A stretch of 60,282 nt of DNA from Betaproteobacteria bacterium (GTDB lineage: Bacteria > Pseudomonadota > Gammaproteobacteria > Burkholderiales > Usitatibacteraceae), in the NCBI GenBank assembly GCA_016790765.1, contig JAEUMZ010000059.1:1-60282 (forward strand), read 5' to 3'. The translations under genes were made by a program, and so were the position numbers. The notes under the pieces were generated by a model. The model ran no database searches and was not told the origin of the DNA. It saw only the letters and a program-made list of their open reading frames with translations. This document shows, piece by piece, positions 25,144-33,739 of the stretch. The first letter of the stretch is position 1. Every line of letters starts with the position of its first letter.

Positions 25144-25734
25144 CTAATGCGGACCCAGGACCCGGACGCCGAAGTCTCCCAGCATGCGTGTCAGGGCAAT
25201 GAGGGGAAGGCCGATCAAGGCGGTCGGGTCTTCGCTCCGCACGGATTGCATCAGCGCAATGCCGAGTCCCTCGATCTTGGCGCTGCCCGCGCAGTCGAAC
25301 GCAGGTTCGCGATCCACATACGCCTCGATTTCGTCGCCCGCCAGTATCCTGAAAGTGACCGATGTTGGAATGCTGGCAGACTGTATCGTGGCCGTTCGCG
25401 TGTCCAGCAGGGCGATTCCGGAGTGGAACGTCACCTGACTGCCGCTCATTCGCTGCAATTGTTCGATCGCCCGTTCGCGCGAGCCCGGCTTGCCCAGCGT
25501 CAACCCGTTGCAATCCGCGACCTGATCCGACCCAATGATCAGCGCGTCTGGAAACTGCGAGGCAACACTATTCGCCTTGGCGGCTGAGAGCCTGAGCGCC
25601 AGGTCCCGCGGATGCTCGTCGGCATTGGGCGTTTCGACGGTGGCAGGCGACGCCACGTTGTAGGGCATTCCGAGACGATCAAGCAAATCCGCGCGATAGC
25701 GGGATGTGGAGGCGAGAACGATCTTCCGCAACAT
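25144..25734 (-). CDS. Maf/YceF-family nucleotide pyrophosphatase
   Basis: Encodes 196 residues. Maf proteins hydrolyse non-canonical or methylated nucleoside triphosphates to monophosphates; the YceF branch prefers m7GTP. The signature ASTSRYRADLLDRLG lies at residues 7-21, and SDQVA and GKPGSRERA are also present. KIEGLGIALM matches the family C-terminal motif. The ATG at 25734 starts directly at the family N-terminus (MLRKIVLASTS); an in-frame TTG eight codons earlier has no ribosome-binding site. It diverges from yceD. Confidence 0.9.
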   Translation of the reverse strand: MLRKIVLASTSRYRADLLDRLGMPYNVASPATVETPNADEHPRDLALRLSAAKANSVASQFPDALIIGSDQVADCNGLTLGKPGSRERAIEQLQRMSGSQVTFHSGIALLDTRTATIQSASIPTSVTFRILAGDEIEAYVDREPAFDCAGSAKIEGLGIALMQSVRSEDPTALIGLPLIALTRMLGDFGVRVLGPH

Positions 25735-25778
25735 GGATGGGCGTGGACGGAAAGTCAAAGTGGCGCGGATTTACAGGG

Positions 25779-25808
25779 TTGACTCCAATGCAATTGTCAT
25801 TGTAACAT
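25779..25808 (+). promoter_or_regulatory. Sigma-70-type promoter of yceD-rpmF
   Basis: TTGACT (25779-25784), an 18-bp spacer and TAACAT (25803-25808) lie in an AT-rich stretch 60 bp before the yceD ATG. This is one of the clearest promoter patterns in the window. Confidence 0.6.
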
Positions 25809-25867
25809 ATTGATTTTTAGAGAAATTATCTGAATTTGAGCCCCGGTGGCGAAATGCCAATCGTGCA

Positions 25868-26428
25868 ATGTCCCAACGACCTGAAAAATCGATGATGCTC
25901 GATGTCGAGCAGCTGGCCCGGCAGAGAAAGAATGCCGAAGGCACCGTTGCGCCTGGATCCTTGCCACGCATTTCTGAGTACCTGGCGGCGCCAGGGGGCG
26001 AAATCCAATACCAAATATCTTGTCGTACTGAAATCGATTCCACAGGCAGACAGATAAAGCGCCTTCGATGTATAATTTCGGGTTGGTTTTTTCTGACTGA
26101 TCCTTTGACGCTCGAAGCCGGGCGGTTTGATCTGGACATCGATTCCACGCTGCGACTGGTTGCCTCGGAGGCAGACCTGCCGCCGCTTGAAGCCGAAAGC
26201 GATGATGAGGACGTTATCGTGGCCGGCCGGCAATTGGATCTGATCGAACGCCTGGAGGAAGAGATCCTCCTGACCTTGCCGGTGACCGCAGTGGCCGGCT
26301 TGCGCAGCGGAGATTTGCCGGTGCCGGGCGCGTCCGAATCATCGAAGGAGCCCAGTCGAAAAATCCCCCCCGGTTCCGATCAGCGAGACTCACCATTTGC
26401 GAAACTCGCGACATTGAAGAAGCACTGA
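25868..26428 (+). CDS. yceD: YceD/DUF177 protein, ribosome-associated
   Basis: Encodes 186 residues immediately upstream of rpmF, the universal place of yceD. DUF177 proteins are linked to 23S rRNA accumulation or large-subunit assembly. Recognisable parts are [18 protein letters not shown], the acidic [11 protein letters not shown] region, [17 protein letters not shown] and the end [12 protein letters not shown]. The usual Cys-x-x-Cys pair in the middle strand (as in CQRC) is absent; only [10 protein letters not shown] remains, with one cysteine. No clear Shine-Dalgarno precedes the ATG. Cotranscribed with rpmF. Confidence 0.82.
   Translation: MSQRPEKSMMLDVEQLARQRKNAEGTVAPGSLPRISEYLAAPGGEIQYQISCRTEIDSTGRQIKRLRCIISGWFFLTDPLTLEAGRFDLDIDSTLRLVASEADLPPLEAESDDEDVIVAGRQLDLIERLEEEILLTLPVTAVAGLRSGDLPVPGASESSKEPSRKIPPGSDQRDSPFAKLATLKKH
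26071..26076 (+). promoter_or_regulatory. TATAAT box inside yceD
   Basis: A consensus TATAAT with a GACAGA-like hexamer 16 bp upstream lies within yceD, 380 bp before rpmF. In E. coli, promoters of the rpmF-plsX-fab operon lie inside the homologous upstream gene, so this could be a secondary promoter. Confidence 0.35.
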
Positions 26429-26453
26429 ACGATTTCGAAACAAGGAGAATCAC

Positions 26454-26636
26454 ATGGCTGTCCAACAAAACAAGAAGTCGCCCTCGAAGCGTGGCATGCA
26501 CCGTGCCCACGATTTCCTGACCAATCCGCCGATTGCGGTGGAACCCACCACGGGTGAGACGCATCTGCGTCACCACATCAGCCCGACCGGGTACTATCGC
26601 GGCAAGAAGGTCGTCAAGACCAAGTCGGACGAATAG
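26454..26636 (+). CDS. rpmF: 50S ribosomal protein L32
   Basis: Encodes 60 residues, the family length. The start [20 protein letters not shown] and the segment [19 protein letters not shown] are typical of bacterial L32. The cysteine-free form is used (no CxxC zinc ribbon), as in most proteobacteria. CAAGGAGAATCAC stands before the ATG. It links ribosome synthesis to the following phospholipid and fatty-acid genes. Confidence 0.97.
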   Translation: MAVQQNKKSPSKRGMHRAHDFLTNPPIAVEPTTGETHLRHHISPTGYYRGKKVVKTKSDE

Positions 26637-26716
26637 TCTTCTGTCGGCTGGCTCGGCGAGAAGAACAACAATATCAATTCGGCAGTGAAATCGTCCTAGG
26701 AGGGGACATTTCACCG

Positions 26717-27781
26717 ATGCAGATCACGCTTGCCATCGACGCAATGGGTGGCGATCACGGAGTGTCCGTGACGGTGCCCGCTGCGCTCGACTTTCTTGCG
26801 CGACGGCCGGACGGCCGCGTCGCGCTGGTCGGCCAGACCGCCGCCATTCGCGCGGAGCTGTCGCTCAACGCCGCCCAATCCAATGAGGCCGAAAAGGCCG
26901 GCCGGCTTTCGGTCGTCGAGGCGCCCGAAGTCGTCGGCATGGATGAGGATATCCGTTCGGCCATTCGCAACAAGAAGCACTCCTCGATGCGCGTGGCCAT
27001 CGACCTGGTCAAGAACGGCCACGCCGATGCCTGTGTCTCGGCCGGCAACACCGGGGCCCTGATGGGGACCGCCAAGTTCGTCCTGAAGACTTTGCCGGGC
27101 ATCGATCGCCCGGCCATTGCCGCGGCGCTGCCGACACGCAAAGGGGTGGTGTACACGTTGGACTTGGGCGCGAATGCCGACTGCACGCCTGACCACCTGT
27201 TGCAGTTCGGCATCATGGGCGCGATGCTGTGCACGGCGGTCGAGGGAAAGCAGAATCCCTCGGTCGGCCTGCTCAACATCGGCTCCGAGGACATCAAGGG
27301 CAACGAAAACGTCAAGGCGGCGGGTGAACTGCTCAAGGCAAGCCACCTCAATTTTTACGGCAACGTCGAAGGCACCGACATCTACAAGGGCACCACGGAT
27401 GTCGTGGTGTGCGACGGCTTCGTCGGCAATGTGATGCTCAAGACGTCGGAAGGAATGGCGCGCATGATCGGCGACACGCTGAAAGCCGAGTTCAAGCGCG
27501 GCGTTTACAGCAAGCTGGCCGCGCTGGTGTCGTTCGGCGTGTTGAAACGCTTCAAGCACGAACTCGACCATCGTCGCTTCAATGGCGCTGCGCTGCTGGG
27601 ATTGCGCGGCGTGGTGGTGAAGAGCCATGGGTCGGCGGATGCCGTGTCGTTCTCCTATGCGCTGCAACGCGCCGTGCGCGAGGTCGAGCACGGCCTTCTC
27701 GAGTTGATCACCTGCGAAATGGAGCGGCTGCACGCCGAGGGCATGCTGGCGCCGCGGGCGAACGGAGGGGAGGCCGCATGA
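26717..27781 (+). CDS. plsX: Phosphate acyltransferase PlsX
   Basis: Encodes 354 residues. PlsX converts acyl-ACP to acyl-phosphate for phospholipid synthesis at the inner face of the membrane. The N-terminus [13 protein letters not shown], the motif [10 protein letters not shown] and [15 protein letters not shown] are characteristic. AGGAGGGGAC stands upstream of the ATG, and the 3' end overlaps fabH by 4 bp (ATGA). Confidence 0.96.
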   Translation: MQITLAIDAMGGDHGVSVTVPAALDFLARRPDGRVALVGQTAAIRAELSLNAAQSNEAEKAGRLSVVEAPEVVGMDEDIRSAIRNKKHSSMRVAIDLVKNGHADACVSAGNTGALMGTAKFVLKTLPGIDRPAIAAALPTRKGVVYTLDLGANADCTPDHLLQFGIMGAMLCTAVEGKQNPSVGLLNIGSEDIKGNENVKAAGELLKASHLNFYGNVEGTDIYKGTTDVVVCDGFVGNVMLKTSEGMARMIGDTLKAEFKRGVYSKLAALVSFGVLKRFKHELDHRRFNGAALLGLRGVVVKSHGSADAVSFSYALQRAVREVEHGLLELITCEMERLHAEGMLAPRANGGEAA

Positions 27782-28737
27782 TTTACTCCCGCATCGTCGG
27801 CACCGGCAGTTACCTTCCGGACCGCGTGGTCACCAATGCCGACCTGGAAAAGCTGGTGGACACCAGCGACGAGTGGATCGTCTCGCGCACCGGAATCCGC
27901 GAACGCCACTACGCTGCGGACCACCAGGACGCCAGCGACCTGGCGCTGGAAGCCTGCAAGCGCGCATTGCACGCCGCGCACGTGCGGCCGGACGAGATCG
28001 ACATGATCGTGGTGGCGACTTCCACGCCGGACATGGTGTTCCCGTCCACGGCTTGCATCCTACAGGACAAACTGGGCATCAAGCATTCGATCGCGTTCGA
28101 CCTCCAGGCCGTGTGCTCGGGCTTCGTGTTTGCGTTGTCCACGGTGGATCAGTTCGTCCGCAGCGGCAATGTGCAGTGCGCACTGGTCGTGGGGACCGAG
28201 GTGTTCTCGCGCATCCTCAATTGGCAGGATCGCAGCACCTGCGTTCTGTTTGGCGACGGGGCGGGTGCCGTGGTGGTGCGCGCGTCCAATGTGCCCGGGG
28301 TGTTGACCACGCACATGCACACGGATGGCAGCTACAGGAACGTGCTGTGCACGCCCGGCACGGTCGAGGGCGGCAAGGTGCGCGGCTCGCCGATGCTGGT
28401 CATGGAGGGCGGTGCGGTGTACAAGTTCGCCGTGAAGGCCTTCGAGGAGGTCGCCTGGGAGGCGCTCAACGCCAATGGCCTGCAACCCGACGCCATCGAC
28501 TGGTTCATCTGCCACCAGGCCAACCAGCGCATCATCATGCATGCGGCCAAGAAGCTCAACCTGCCCGATGAAAAGGTGGTGATGACGGTGGATCGCCACG
28601 GCAACACGTCCGCGGCCTCGATCCCGCTGGCGCTGGATGCCACCGTGCGTGCCGGAAAAATCAAGGCGGGCGACAACGTCCTGCTGGCAGCCTTGGGCGG
28701 CGGTTTCGCCTGGGGCGCCGCATTGATCAAGTGGTGA
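27778..28737 (+). CDS. fabH: 3-oxoacyl-ACP synthase III (KAS III)
   Basis: Encodes 319 residues. FabH starts fatty-acid synthesis by condensing acetyl-CoA with malonyl-ACP. The nucleophile is Cys113 in LQAVCSGF; the other two catalytic residues are seen in [10 protein letters not shown] (His) and [11 protein letters not shown] (Asn). [13 protein letters not shown] closes the protein as in the family. The ATG overlaps the plsX stop codon, and fabD begins 7 bp downstream. Confidence 0.97.
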   Translation: MIYSRIVGTGSYLPDRVVTNADLEKLVDTSDEWIVSRTGIRERHYAADHQDASDLALEACKRALHAAHVRPDEIDMIVVATSTPDMVFPSTACILQDKLGIKHSIAFDLQAVCSGFVFALSTVDQFVRSGNVQCALVVGTEVFSRILNWQDRSTCVLFGDGAGAVVVRASNVPGVLTTHMHTDGSYRNVLCTPGTVEGGKVRGSPMLVMEGGAVYKFAVKAFEEVAWEALNANGLQPDAIDWFICHQANQRIIMHAAKKLNLPDEKVVMTVDRHGNTSAASIPLALDATVRAGKIKAGDNVLLAALGGGFAWGAALIKW

Positions 28738-28744
28738 GGACCCG

Positions 28745-29683
28745 ATGACGCAGTTTGCAATCGTGTTTGCCGGCCAGGGCTCCCAGTCAGTCGGAATGAT
28801 GGACGGCCTGGTCGGGTATTCGAGCGTGAAATCGGCATTCGACGAGGCGTCGTCCGCGTTGGGCGAGGACCTCTGGCGCCTGCTGTCAGAAGGGCCGGCC
28901 GACCTCCTCAACCAGACGGTCTATACCCAACCGCTGATGCTGGTGGCGGGCATAGCGACCTGGCGCGCCTGGCAGGACGCCGGCGGTGCATTCCCAGCGC
29001 GATTTGCCGGCCACAGCCTGGGCGAATACACGGCGTTGTGCGCAGCAGGCGCACTGTCTTTGGCCGATGCCGTTCGACTGGTTCGCCTCCGGGCCGAGGC
29101 CATGCAGGATGCCGTGCCCGAGGGGACCGGCGGCATTGCCGCCATCCTGGGGCTGGACGTGAGCGCCGTTCGGGACGTGTGCGCCGATGCGGCGCAGGGC
29201 GACGTCCTGGAGGCCGTCAATCTGAACTCCCCCAACCAGGTGGTGATCGCTGGACACCGCCCCGCGGTCGAGCGCGGCATGGCCCTGGCCAAGGAACGCG
29301 GGGCCAAGCGCGCGCTGATGCTGCCGATGAGCGTGCCTTCGCACTGTGCGTTGATGAAGCCTGCCGCGGAGCGCTTGCGGGTGGCCTTGCAAGGAGTCGC
29401 GATGGTGCAGCCCACGGTGCCAGTGATCCAGAACGCCGACGTGCAGTCGTTTGACCATGTGGATGCCATCAAGAATGCGCTCTGCGAACAGCTGTTCCGA
29501 CCGGTGCGCTGGATCGAAACCATCCAGGCGTTGGCGCTGCTTGGCATCCGGCAAGTGGTCGAATGCGTGCCCGGCAAGGTGTTGACCGGACTCAACTCAC
29601 GCATTGACGGCAACCTGAAATGCCTGGCGGTCAACGATGCGGCATCGCTGCAGGCTGCCGTTGCAGCAACCGGCGCAAACTAG
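28745..29683 (+). CDS. fabD: Malonyl-CoA:ACP transacylase
   Basis: Encodes 312 residues. FabD loads malonate on acyl carrier protein. FAGQGSQ at residue 7, the serine-elbow GHSLGEYTAL, the arginine in VRLRAEAMQ and the histidine in SVPSHCALM are all present. NSPNQVVIAG also matches the family. Tight spacing to fabH and fabG (7 and 9 bp) indicates one operon. Confidence 0.97.
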   Translation: MTQFAIVFAGQGSQSVGMMDGLVGYSSVKSAFDEASSALGEDLWRLLSEGPADLLNQTVYTQPLMLVAGIATWRAWQDAGGAFPARFAGHSLGEYTALCAAGALSLADAVRLVRLRAEAMQDAVPEGTGGIAAILGLDVSAVRDVCADAAQGDVLEAVNLNSPNQVVIAGHRPAVERGMALAKERGAKRALMLPMSVPSHCALMKPAAERLRVALQGVAMVQPTVPVIQNADVQSFDHVDAIKNALCEQLFRPVRWIETIQALALLGIRQVVECVPGKVLTGLNSRIDGNLKCLAVNDAASLQAAVAATGAN

Positions 29684-29692
29684 GAGACGGCG

Positions 29693-30439
29693 ATGGGATC
29701 GTTGGACAATCAAGTTGCCTTGGTGACCGGTGCCACGCGCGGCATCGGCGCCGCCATCCTGCGGGCGCTCGGACAAGCCGGCGCCACGGTCGTCGGCACC
29801 GCCACCGGTGACGCCGGAGCGACGGCCATTCAGGCGGCCATCGACGGCGCGGGGTTGAAAGGTCGCGGCCTGGTGCTCAATGTCACGGATGCGGCGCAAT
29901 GCGACGCGGTGCTCGGCCAGGTCGAAAAGGAGTTTGGCGCCATCGGCATCCTGGTCAACAATGCCGGAATCACCAAGGACACCCTGATCCTGCGCATGAA
30001 GGACGAGGATTGGCAGTCTGTCATCGACACCGACTTGACCTCCGTGTTCCGTCTTTCGCGCGGCGTGATCCGCGGCATGATGAAGGCGCGCCATGGCCGC
30101 ATCGTCAACATCGGCTCGGTGGTGGGGGCCATGGGCAATCCCGGGCAGGTGAATTACGTGGCCGCAAAAGCCGGGCTGGTGGGATTCACCAAGGCGCTGG
30201 CCCGCGAAGTGGGCAGCCGCGGCATCACCGTCAACTGCGTGGCGCCGGGCTTCATCGACACCGACATGACCAAGGATCTGCCCGAGGCGCAGAAGGCCGC
30301 GCTGGTGGCCAATGTGCCCCTGGGCCGGTTGGGCTCCGCGCAGGACATTGCCGACGCCGTGCTGTTCCTGGCGTCGCCGGGCGCGGGCTACATCACGGGT
30401 GCGACACTGCATGTCAATGGTGGCATGCACATGGATTAG
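29693..30439 (+). CDS. fabG: 3-oxoacyl-ACP reductase
   Basis: Encodes 248 residues of the short-chain dehydrogenase family. NADPH-binding TGATRGIGAAI (residues 11-21), NNAGITKD, catalytic Ser in NIGSVVGAMG, and the YxxxK pair in NYVAAKAG are visible. The C-terminal VNGGMHMD is typical. Reduces 3-oxoacyl-ACP in each elongation cycle. AGGAGACGGCG stands before the ATG. Confidence 0.97.
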   Translation: MGSLDNQVALVTGATRGIGAAILRALGQAGATVVGTATGDAGATAIQAAIDGAGLKGRGLVLNVTDAAQCDAVLGQVEKEFGAIGILVNNAGITKDTLILRMKDEDWQSVIDTDLTSVFRLSRGVIRGMMKARHGRIVNIGSVVGAMGNPGQVNYVAAKAGLVGFTKALAREVGSRGITVNCVAPGFIDTDMTKDLPEAQKAALVANVPLGRLGSAQDIADAVLFLASPGAGYITGATLHVNGGMHMD

Positions 30440-30475
30440 CCGGTGCGCCCGCCGTCCAAGCACGGTGCGCCATTT

Positions 30476-30484
30476 TGTTAAAAT
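30476..30484 (+). promoter_or_regulatory. Extended -10 promoter of acpP
   Basis: TGTTAAAAT (TG at 30476-30477, TAAAAT at 30479-30484) lies 39 bp before the acpP ATG in an AT-rich patch. No good -35 is present, which extended -10 promoters tolerate. A separate acpP promoter would explain its usual high expression. Confidence 0.45.
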
Positions 30485-30522
30485 GACGTGGTTTTTCTTT
30501 TTTCCCCTGGAGGAAGCAGCAA

Positions 30523-30762
30523 ATGGACAACATCGAAGCGCGGGTCAAGAAGATCGTCGCGGAACAACTCGGCGTCGCCGAGGCGGACATCAAGAACGAT
30601 TCCTCGTTCGTCGAAGACCTGGGCGCGGATTCGCTCGACAACGTCGAGCTGGTCATGGCACTGGAAGAGGAATTCGAGACCGAGATCCCGGACGAGGCCG
30701 CCGAGAAGATCACCAACGTGCAACAAGCGATTGACTACATCTCCGCCAATCTCAAGAAGTAA
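30523..30762 (+). CDS. acpP: Acyl carrier protein
   Basis: Encodes 79 residues. The phosphopantetheine attachment serine lies in [10 protein letters not shown] (near residue 37), inside the recognition helix. The protein is strongly acidic, as the family requires for docking to Fab enzymes. It is slightly longer than E. coli AcpP at the N-terminus only by spacing. GGAGGAA precedes the ATG. A strong hairpin follows, so much of its transcript probably ends before fabF. Confidence 0.97.
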   Translation: MDNIEARVKKIVAEQLGVAEADIKNDSSFVEDLGADSLDNVELVMALEEEFETEIPDEAAEKITNVQQAIDYISANLKK

Positions 30763-30806
30763 TTCCCCGGCGCGGCGCGCACGCAGCACGGGTGCGGCAG
30801 GCGCAG

Positions 30807-30834
30807 CGGGCGGCCGGTCCCGGCCGCCCGTTTT
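30807..30834 (+). terminator. Terminator/attenuator between acpP and fabF
   Basis: An 11-bp all-G/C stem (30807-30817 with 30820-30830) is followed by TTTT, 45 bp after acpP and 24 bp before fabF. The tight loop would open to four bases. It likely lowers fabF expression relative to acpP. Confidence 0.7.
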
Positions 30835-30857
30835 CCCACTTTTGAACATCATCGGCT

Positions 30858-32093
30858 ATGTCTAAACGGCGCGTTGTCATCACGGGGCTGGGGATCGTTT
30901 CGCCGGTCGGTATCGGCATCAAGGCGGCATGGGAAAACCTGGTCAACGGGCGCGGCGGCATCGGTCCGATCACCCGGTTCGACGCGTCGGTCCTGCCGAC
31001 GCGCATTGCCGGCGAGGTCAAGGGCTTCGATCCGGCGCAGTGGATGTCGCCCAAGGAGGTGCGCCGCATGGACACCTTCATCCACTATGGGCTGGCCGCG
31101 ACAAAGATGGCGATCGACGATGCGGGACTTACCGTGACGCCGGAAAACGCGGAGCGGTTTGGCGTGAACGTCGGTTCGGGCATCGGTGGACTGCCGATGA
31201 TCGAGGACAACATCCGCGAAATGGTGGCCAAGGGGCCGCGCCGCATCTCGCCGTTCTTCGTGCCGGGCTCGATCGTCAACATGTCTGCCGGCATGATCTC
31301 GATCCACTACGGGATGAAGGGCCCCAATGTGTCGATGGTGTCGGCGTGCACCACATCCACGCACTGCATCGGCGATGCCGGCCGCATGATCGAGTACGGC
31401 GATGCCGACATCATGGTTGCCGGCGGCGCGGAGGCCACCGTGTGCATGTCGGGCATCGGCGGCTTTTGTTCCGTCAAGGCGCTCTCGGAGCGCAACGAAT
31501 CGCCGGAAACGGCCAGCCGGCCGTTCGACATCGACCGCGACGGTTTCGTGCTTGGCGAAGGTGCCGGCATCCTGATCCTGGAGGAACTCGGGCACGCGAA
31601 GGCGCGCGGCGCGCGCATCTATGGCGAACTGCTCGGCATGGGCATGAGCGCCGATGCGCACCACATGACCGCACCGGACATGGATGGCCCGCGCCGCGGC
31701 ATGCTGGCAGCGCTGCGCAATGCGAAGGTCAACGCCAGCGACGTGCAGTACGTGAACGCGCACGGCACCTCGACGCCGCTCGGCGACAAGAACGAGACCG
31801 AGGCCGTCAAGGCTGCGTTCGGCGACCACGCGAAGAAGCTGGTGGTCAATTCCACCAAGTCGATGACCGGGCACCTGCTGGGGGCCGCCGGCGGCATCGA
31901 GGCCGTGTTCAGTACGCTGGCCGTGCACCACCAGGTGTCGCCGCCGACCATCAACATCCTGAACCAGGACCCGGCCTGCGACCTCGACTACTGTGCCAAT
32001 ACCGCGCGCGACATGAAGATCGACATTGCCATCTCCAACTCCTTCGGTTTTGGCGGCACCAACGGCACGCTGGTCATCAAGCGATTCTCCTAA
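30858..32093 (+). CDS. fabF: 3-oxoacyl-ACP synthase II
   Basis: Encodes 411 residues. FabF condenses malonyl-ACP with growing acyl-ACP. The catalytic Cys is in VSACTTSTHCIGDA (near residue 164), and the two histidines are in NAHGTSTPLGD and KSMTGHLLGAAGG. The C-terminus FGFGGTNGTLV is standard. It is the last fatty-acid gene of the cluster. Translation start at ATG 30858 follows a weak upstream site. Confidence 0.97.
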   Translation: MSKRRVVITGLGIVSPVGIGIKAAWENLVNGRGGIGPITRFDASVLPTRIAGEVKGFDPAQWMSPKEVRRMDTFIHYGLAATKMAIDDAGLTVTPENAERFGVNVGSGIGGLPMIEDNIREMVAKGPRRISPFFVPGSIVNMSAGMISIHYGMKGPNVSMVSACTTSTHCIGDAGRMIEYGDADIMVAGGAEATVCMSGIGGFCSVKALSERNESPETASRPFDIDRDGFVLGEGAGILILEELGHAKARGARIYGELLGMGMSADAHHMTAPDMDGPRRGMLAALRNAKVNASDVQYVNAHGTSTPLGDKNETEAVKAAFGDHAKKLVVNSTKSMTGHLLGAAGGIEAVFSTLAVHHQVSPPTINILNQDPACDLDYCANTARDMKIDIAISNSFGFGGTNGTLVIKRFS

Positions 32094-32120
32094 GGCGCCG
32101 CGCGCGTCCGCATTCACGTG

Positions 32121-33122
32121 ATGCGCAGGCTGATCCGCTGGCTCATCGCCCTCGTCCTGTTGCTGGGCGCGGTATCGGGTGCGGCTGCGTGGTGGCTCCA
32201 CGGTTTTGCGAACCGTCCGCTTGACCTGCCGGTGGCACCCTTCGAGTTCAATGTTGCGCGCGGTGCCTCCCTGAAGGCGGTTGATCGCCAGCTGCATGAA
32301 TCCGGCCTGCTGCCGCAGGCCCAGGTCCTGTGGTGGCTGGGGCGCGTGACGGGGCAAACCGGGATCCAGGCCGGCCGCTACCGGTTGGACAAGCCGACGA
32401 CGCCCCTGGCATTGCTCAAGAAGCTCAACGACGGCGATGTCGTGCCGGTGCTCATCACTTTCGTCGAGGGCATCACCTTTGCCGAGATGCGCGCACAGCT
32501 GTCGCGCGATGCCGCATTCAAGGGCACGCTCGCGGGCCTCAGCGACCGTGAGGTGTTGAGGCGCCTGGGCGCCGAGGAGGCCCATCCGGAAGGGTGGTTC
32601 GCCCCGGACACCTATCGGTTTACCGACGGCGCCACGGACTTGGACGTCTTGAAGCTGGCCTACCAGACGCAGAAGCGGCGCCTGGCCGCGGCCTGGTCAT
32701 CGCGCGCCGAGGGACTGCCGTACCAGTCGCCCTACGAGGCGCTGATCATGGCGTCGATCATCGAGAAGGAGACCGGCAAGGGAGAGGAGCGGCCGTTGAT
32801 CGCGTCGGTGTTTGTCAACCGCCTGCGCATGCCGATGCGGCTGCAGACCGACCCCACCGTGATCTACGGCATGGGCGCGCGCTTCGACGGCAACATCCGC
32901 AAGCGTGACCTCACCCTGGACACGCCCTACAACACCTATACGCGAGACGGCCTGCCCCCCACGCCGATCGCCATGCCGGGCGCCGCGGCCATTAACGCCG
33001 CGTTGAACCCGGCCCGGTCCGACCGCCTATACTTCGTCGCCAAGGGCGATGGCAGCCACCATTTCTCCGCCTCGCTCGAAGAACACAACCGGGCGGTGCG
33101 CAAGTTCCAGCTGAAACAATGA
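32121..33122 (+). CDS. mltG: Endolytic murein transglycosylase MltG
   Basis: Encodes 333 residues. MltG cuts nascent glycan strands in the periplasm and is thought to terminate their growth. One N-terminal transmembrane helix (residues 6-25), a LysM-like region, and the YceG catalytic domain with EGWFAPDTYRF, ASIIEKETG (catalytic Glu) and LQTDPTVIYGMG are visible. An immediately preceding in-frame GTG (32118) is equally possible as start. It overlaps tmk by 4 bp. Confidence 0.93.
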   Translation: MRRLIRWLIALVLLLGAVSGAAAWWLHGFANRPLDLPVAPFEFNVARGASLKAVDRQLHESGLLPQAQVLWWLGRVTGQTGIQAGRYRLDKPTTPLALLKKLNDGDVVPVLITFVEGITFAEMRAQLSRDAAFKGTLAGLSDREVLRRLGAEEAHPEGWFAPDTYRFTDGATDLDVLKLAYQTQKRRLAAAWSSRAEGLPYQSPYEALIMASIIEKETGKGEERPLIASVFVNRLRMPMRLQTDPTVIYGMGARFDGNIRKRDLTLDTPYNTYTRDGLPPTPIAMPGAAAINAALNPARSDRLYFVAKGDGSHHFSASLEEHNRAVRKFQLKQ

Positions 33123-33739
33123 CCGCACGCGGCAAGTTCATCACGTTTGAAGGCATCGACGGCGCGGGAAAGTCGACGCACATTCCGTTCGTGGCGGAGT
33201 GGATTCGCGCGCGCGGGCACGCCGTGCTGGCCACGCGGGAACCTGGCGGCACGCCGGTCGGCGAGGCGCTGCGCGAGCTTCTGTTGCACGAGAGGATGCA
33301 GGCCGACACGGAAGCCCTGCTGATGTTCGCCTCGCGCCGTGAACAGGTCTTGACCACGATCGAGCCGGCCTTGGCGGCCGGGACCTGGGTGGCCTGCGAT
33401 CGCTTTACCGATTCGACGCGGGCCTACCAGTGCGGCGGCCGTGGCGTCGATCCGGCGCGCATCGCGACGCTCGCCGATTGGGTCCACCGCGGACTGGTGC
33501 CCGACCTCACGCTGTTGTTCGATGCGCCGGTTGCGGTGGCCCAACGGCGCGTCGCGCAAGGAGCAGACGCGCCGGACAAGTTCGAGCGCGAGCAGGCGGC
33601 GTTCTTCGAGCGCGTGCGTGGGGCCTATCTTGACCTTGCGGCCGCCGAGCCGCGCCGGATCAAGGTGATCGATTCGAGTGCCGGCATCGAGGCGATCCGC
33701 GGGGTGATTCGCAGTCACCTGGAGGCGCTGGTTCCGTGA
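33119..33739 (+). CDS. tmk: Thymidylate kinase
   Basis: Encodes 206 residues. Phosphorylates dTMP to dTDP. The P-loop FEGIDGAGKST lies at residues 8-18, the DR motif is in ACDRFTDSTRAYQ, and TREPGGTPVGE matches the dTMP-binding loop. The lid RVAQGADAPDKFE lacks the run of arginines that some families carry there. It overlaps both mltG and holB by 4 bp, so translation is coupled across three genes. Confidence 0.95.
   Translation: MTARGKFITFEGIDGAGKSTHIPFVAEWIRARGHAVLATREPGGTPVGEALRELLLHERMQADTEALLMFASRREQVLTTIEPALAAGTWVACDRFTDSTRAYQCGGRGVDPARIATLADWVHRGLVPDLTLLFDAPVAVAQRRVAQGADAPDKFEREQAAFFERVRGAYLDLAAAEPRRIKVIDSSAGIEAIRGVIRSHLEALVP

Noticed and set aside
30784..30797. A seventh copy of the 72-bp repeat
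   Set aside because: Only the 14-base arm AGCACGGGTGCGGC matches; the rest is the acpP terminator. It may be a remnant but cannot be called a copy.
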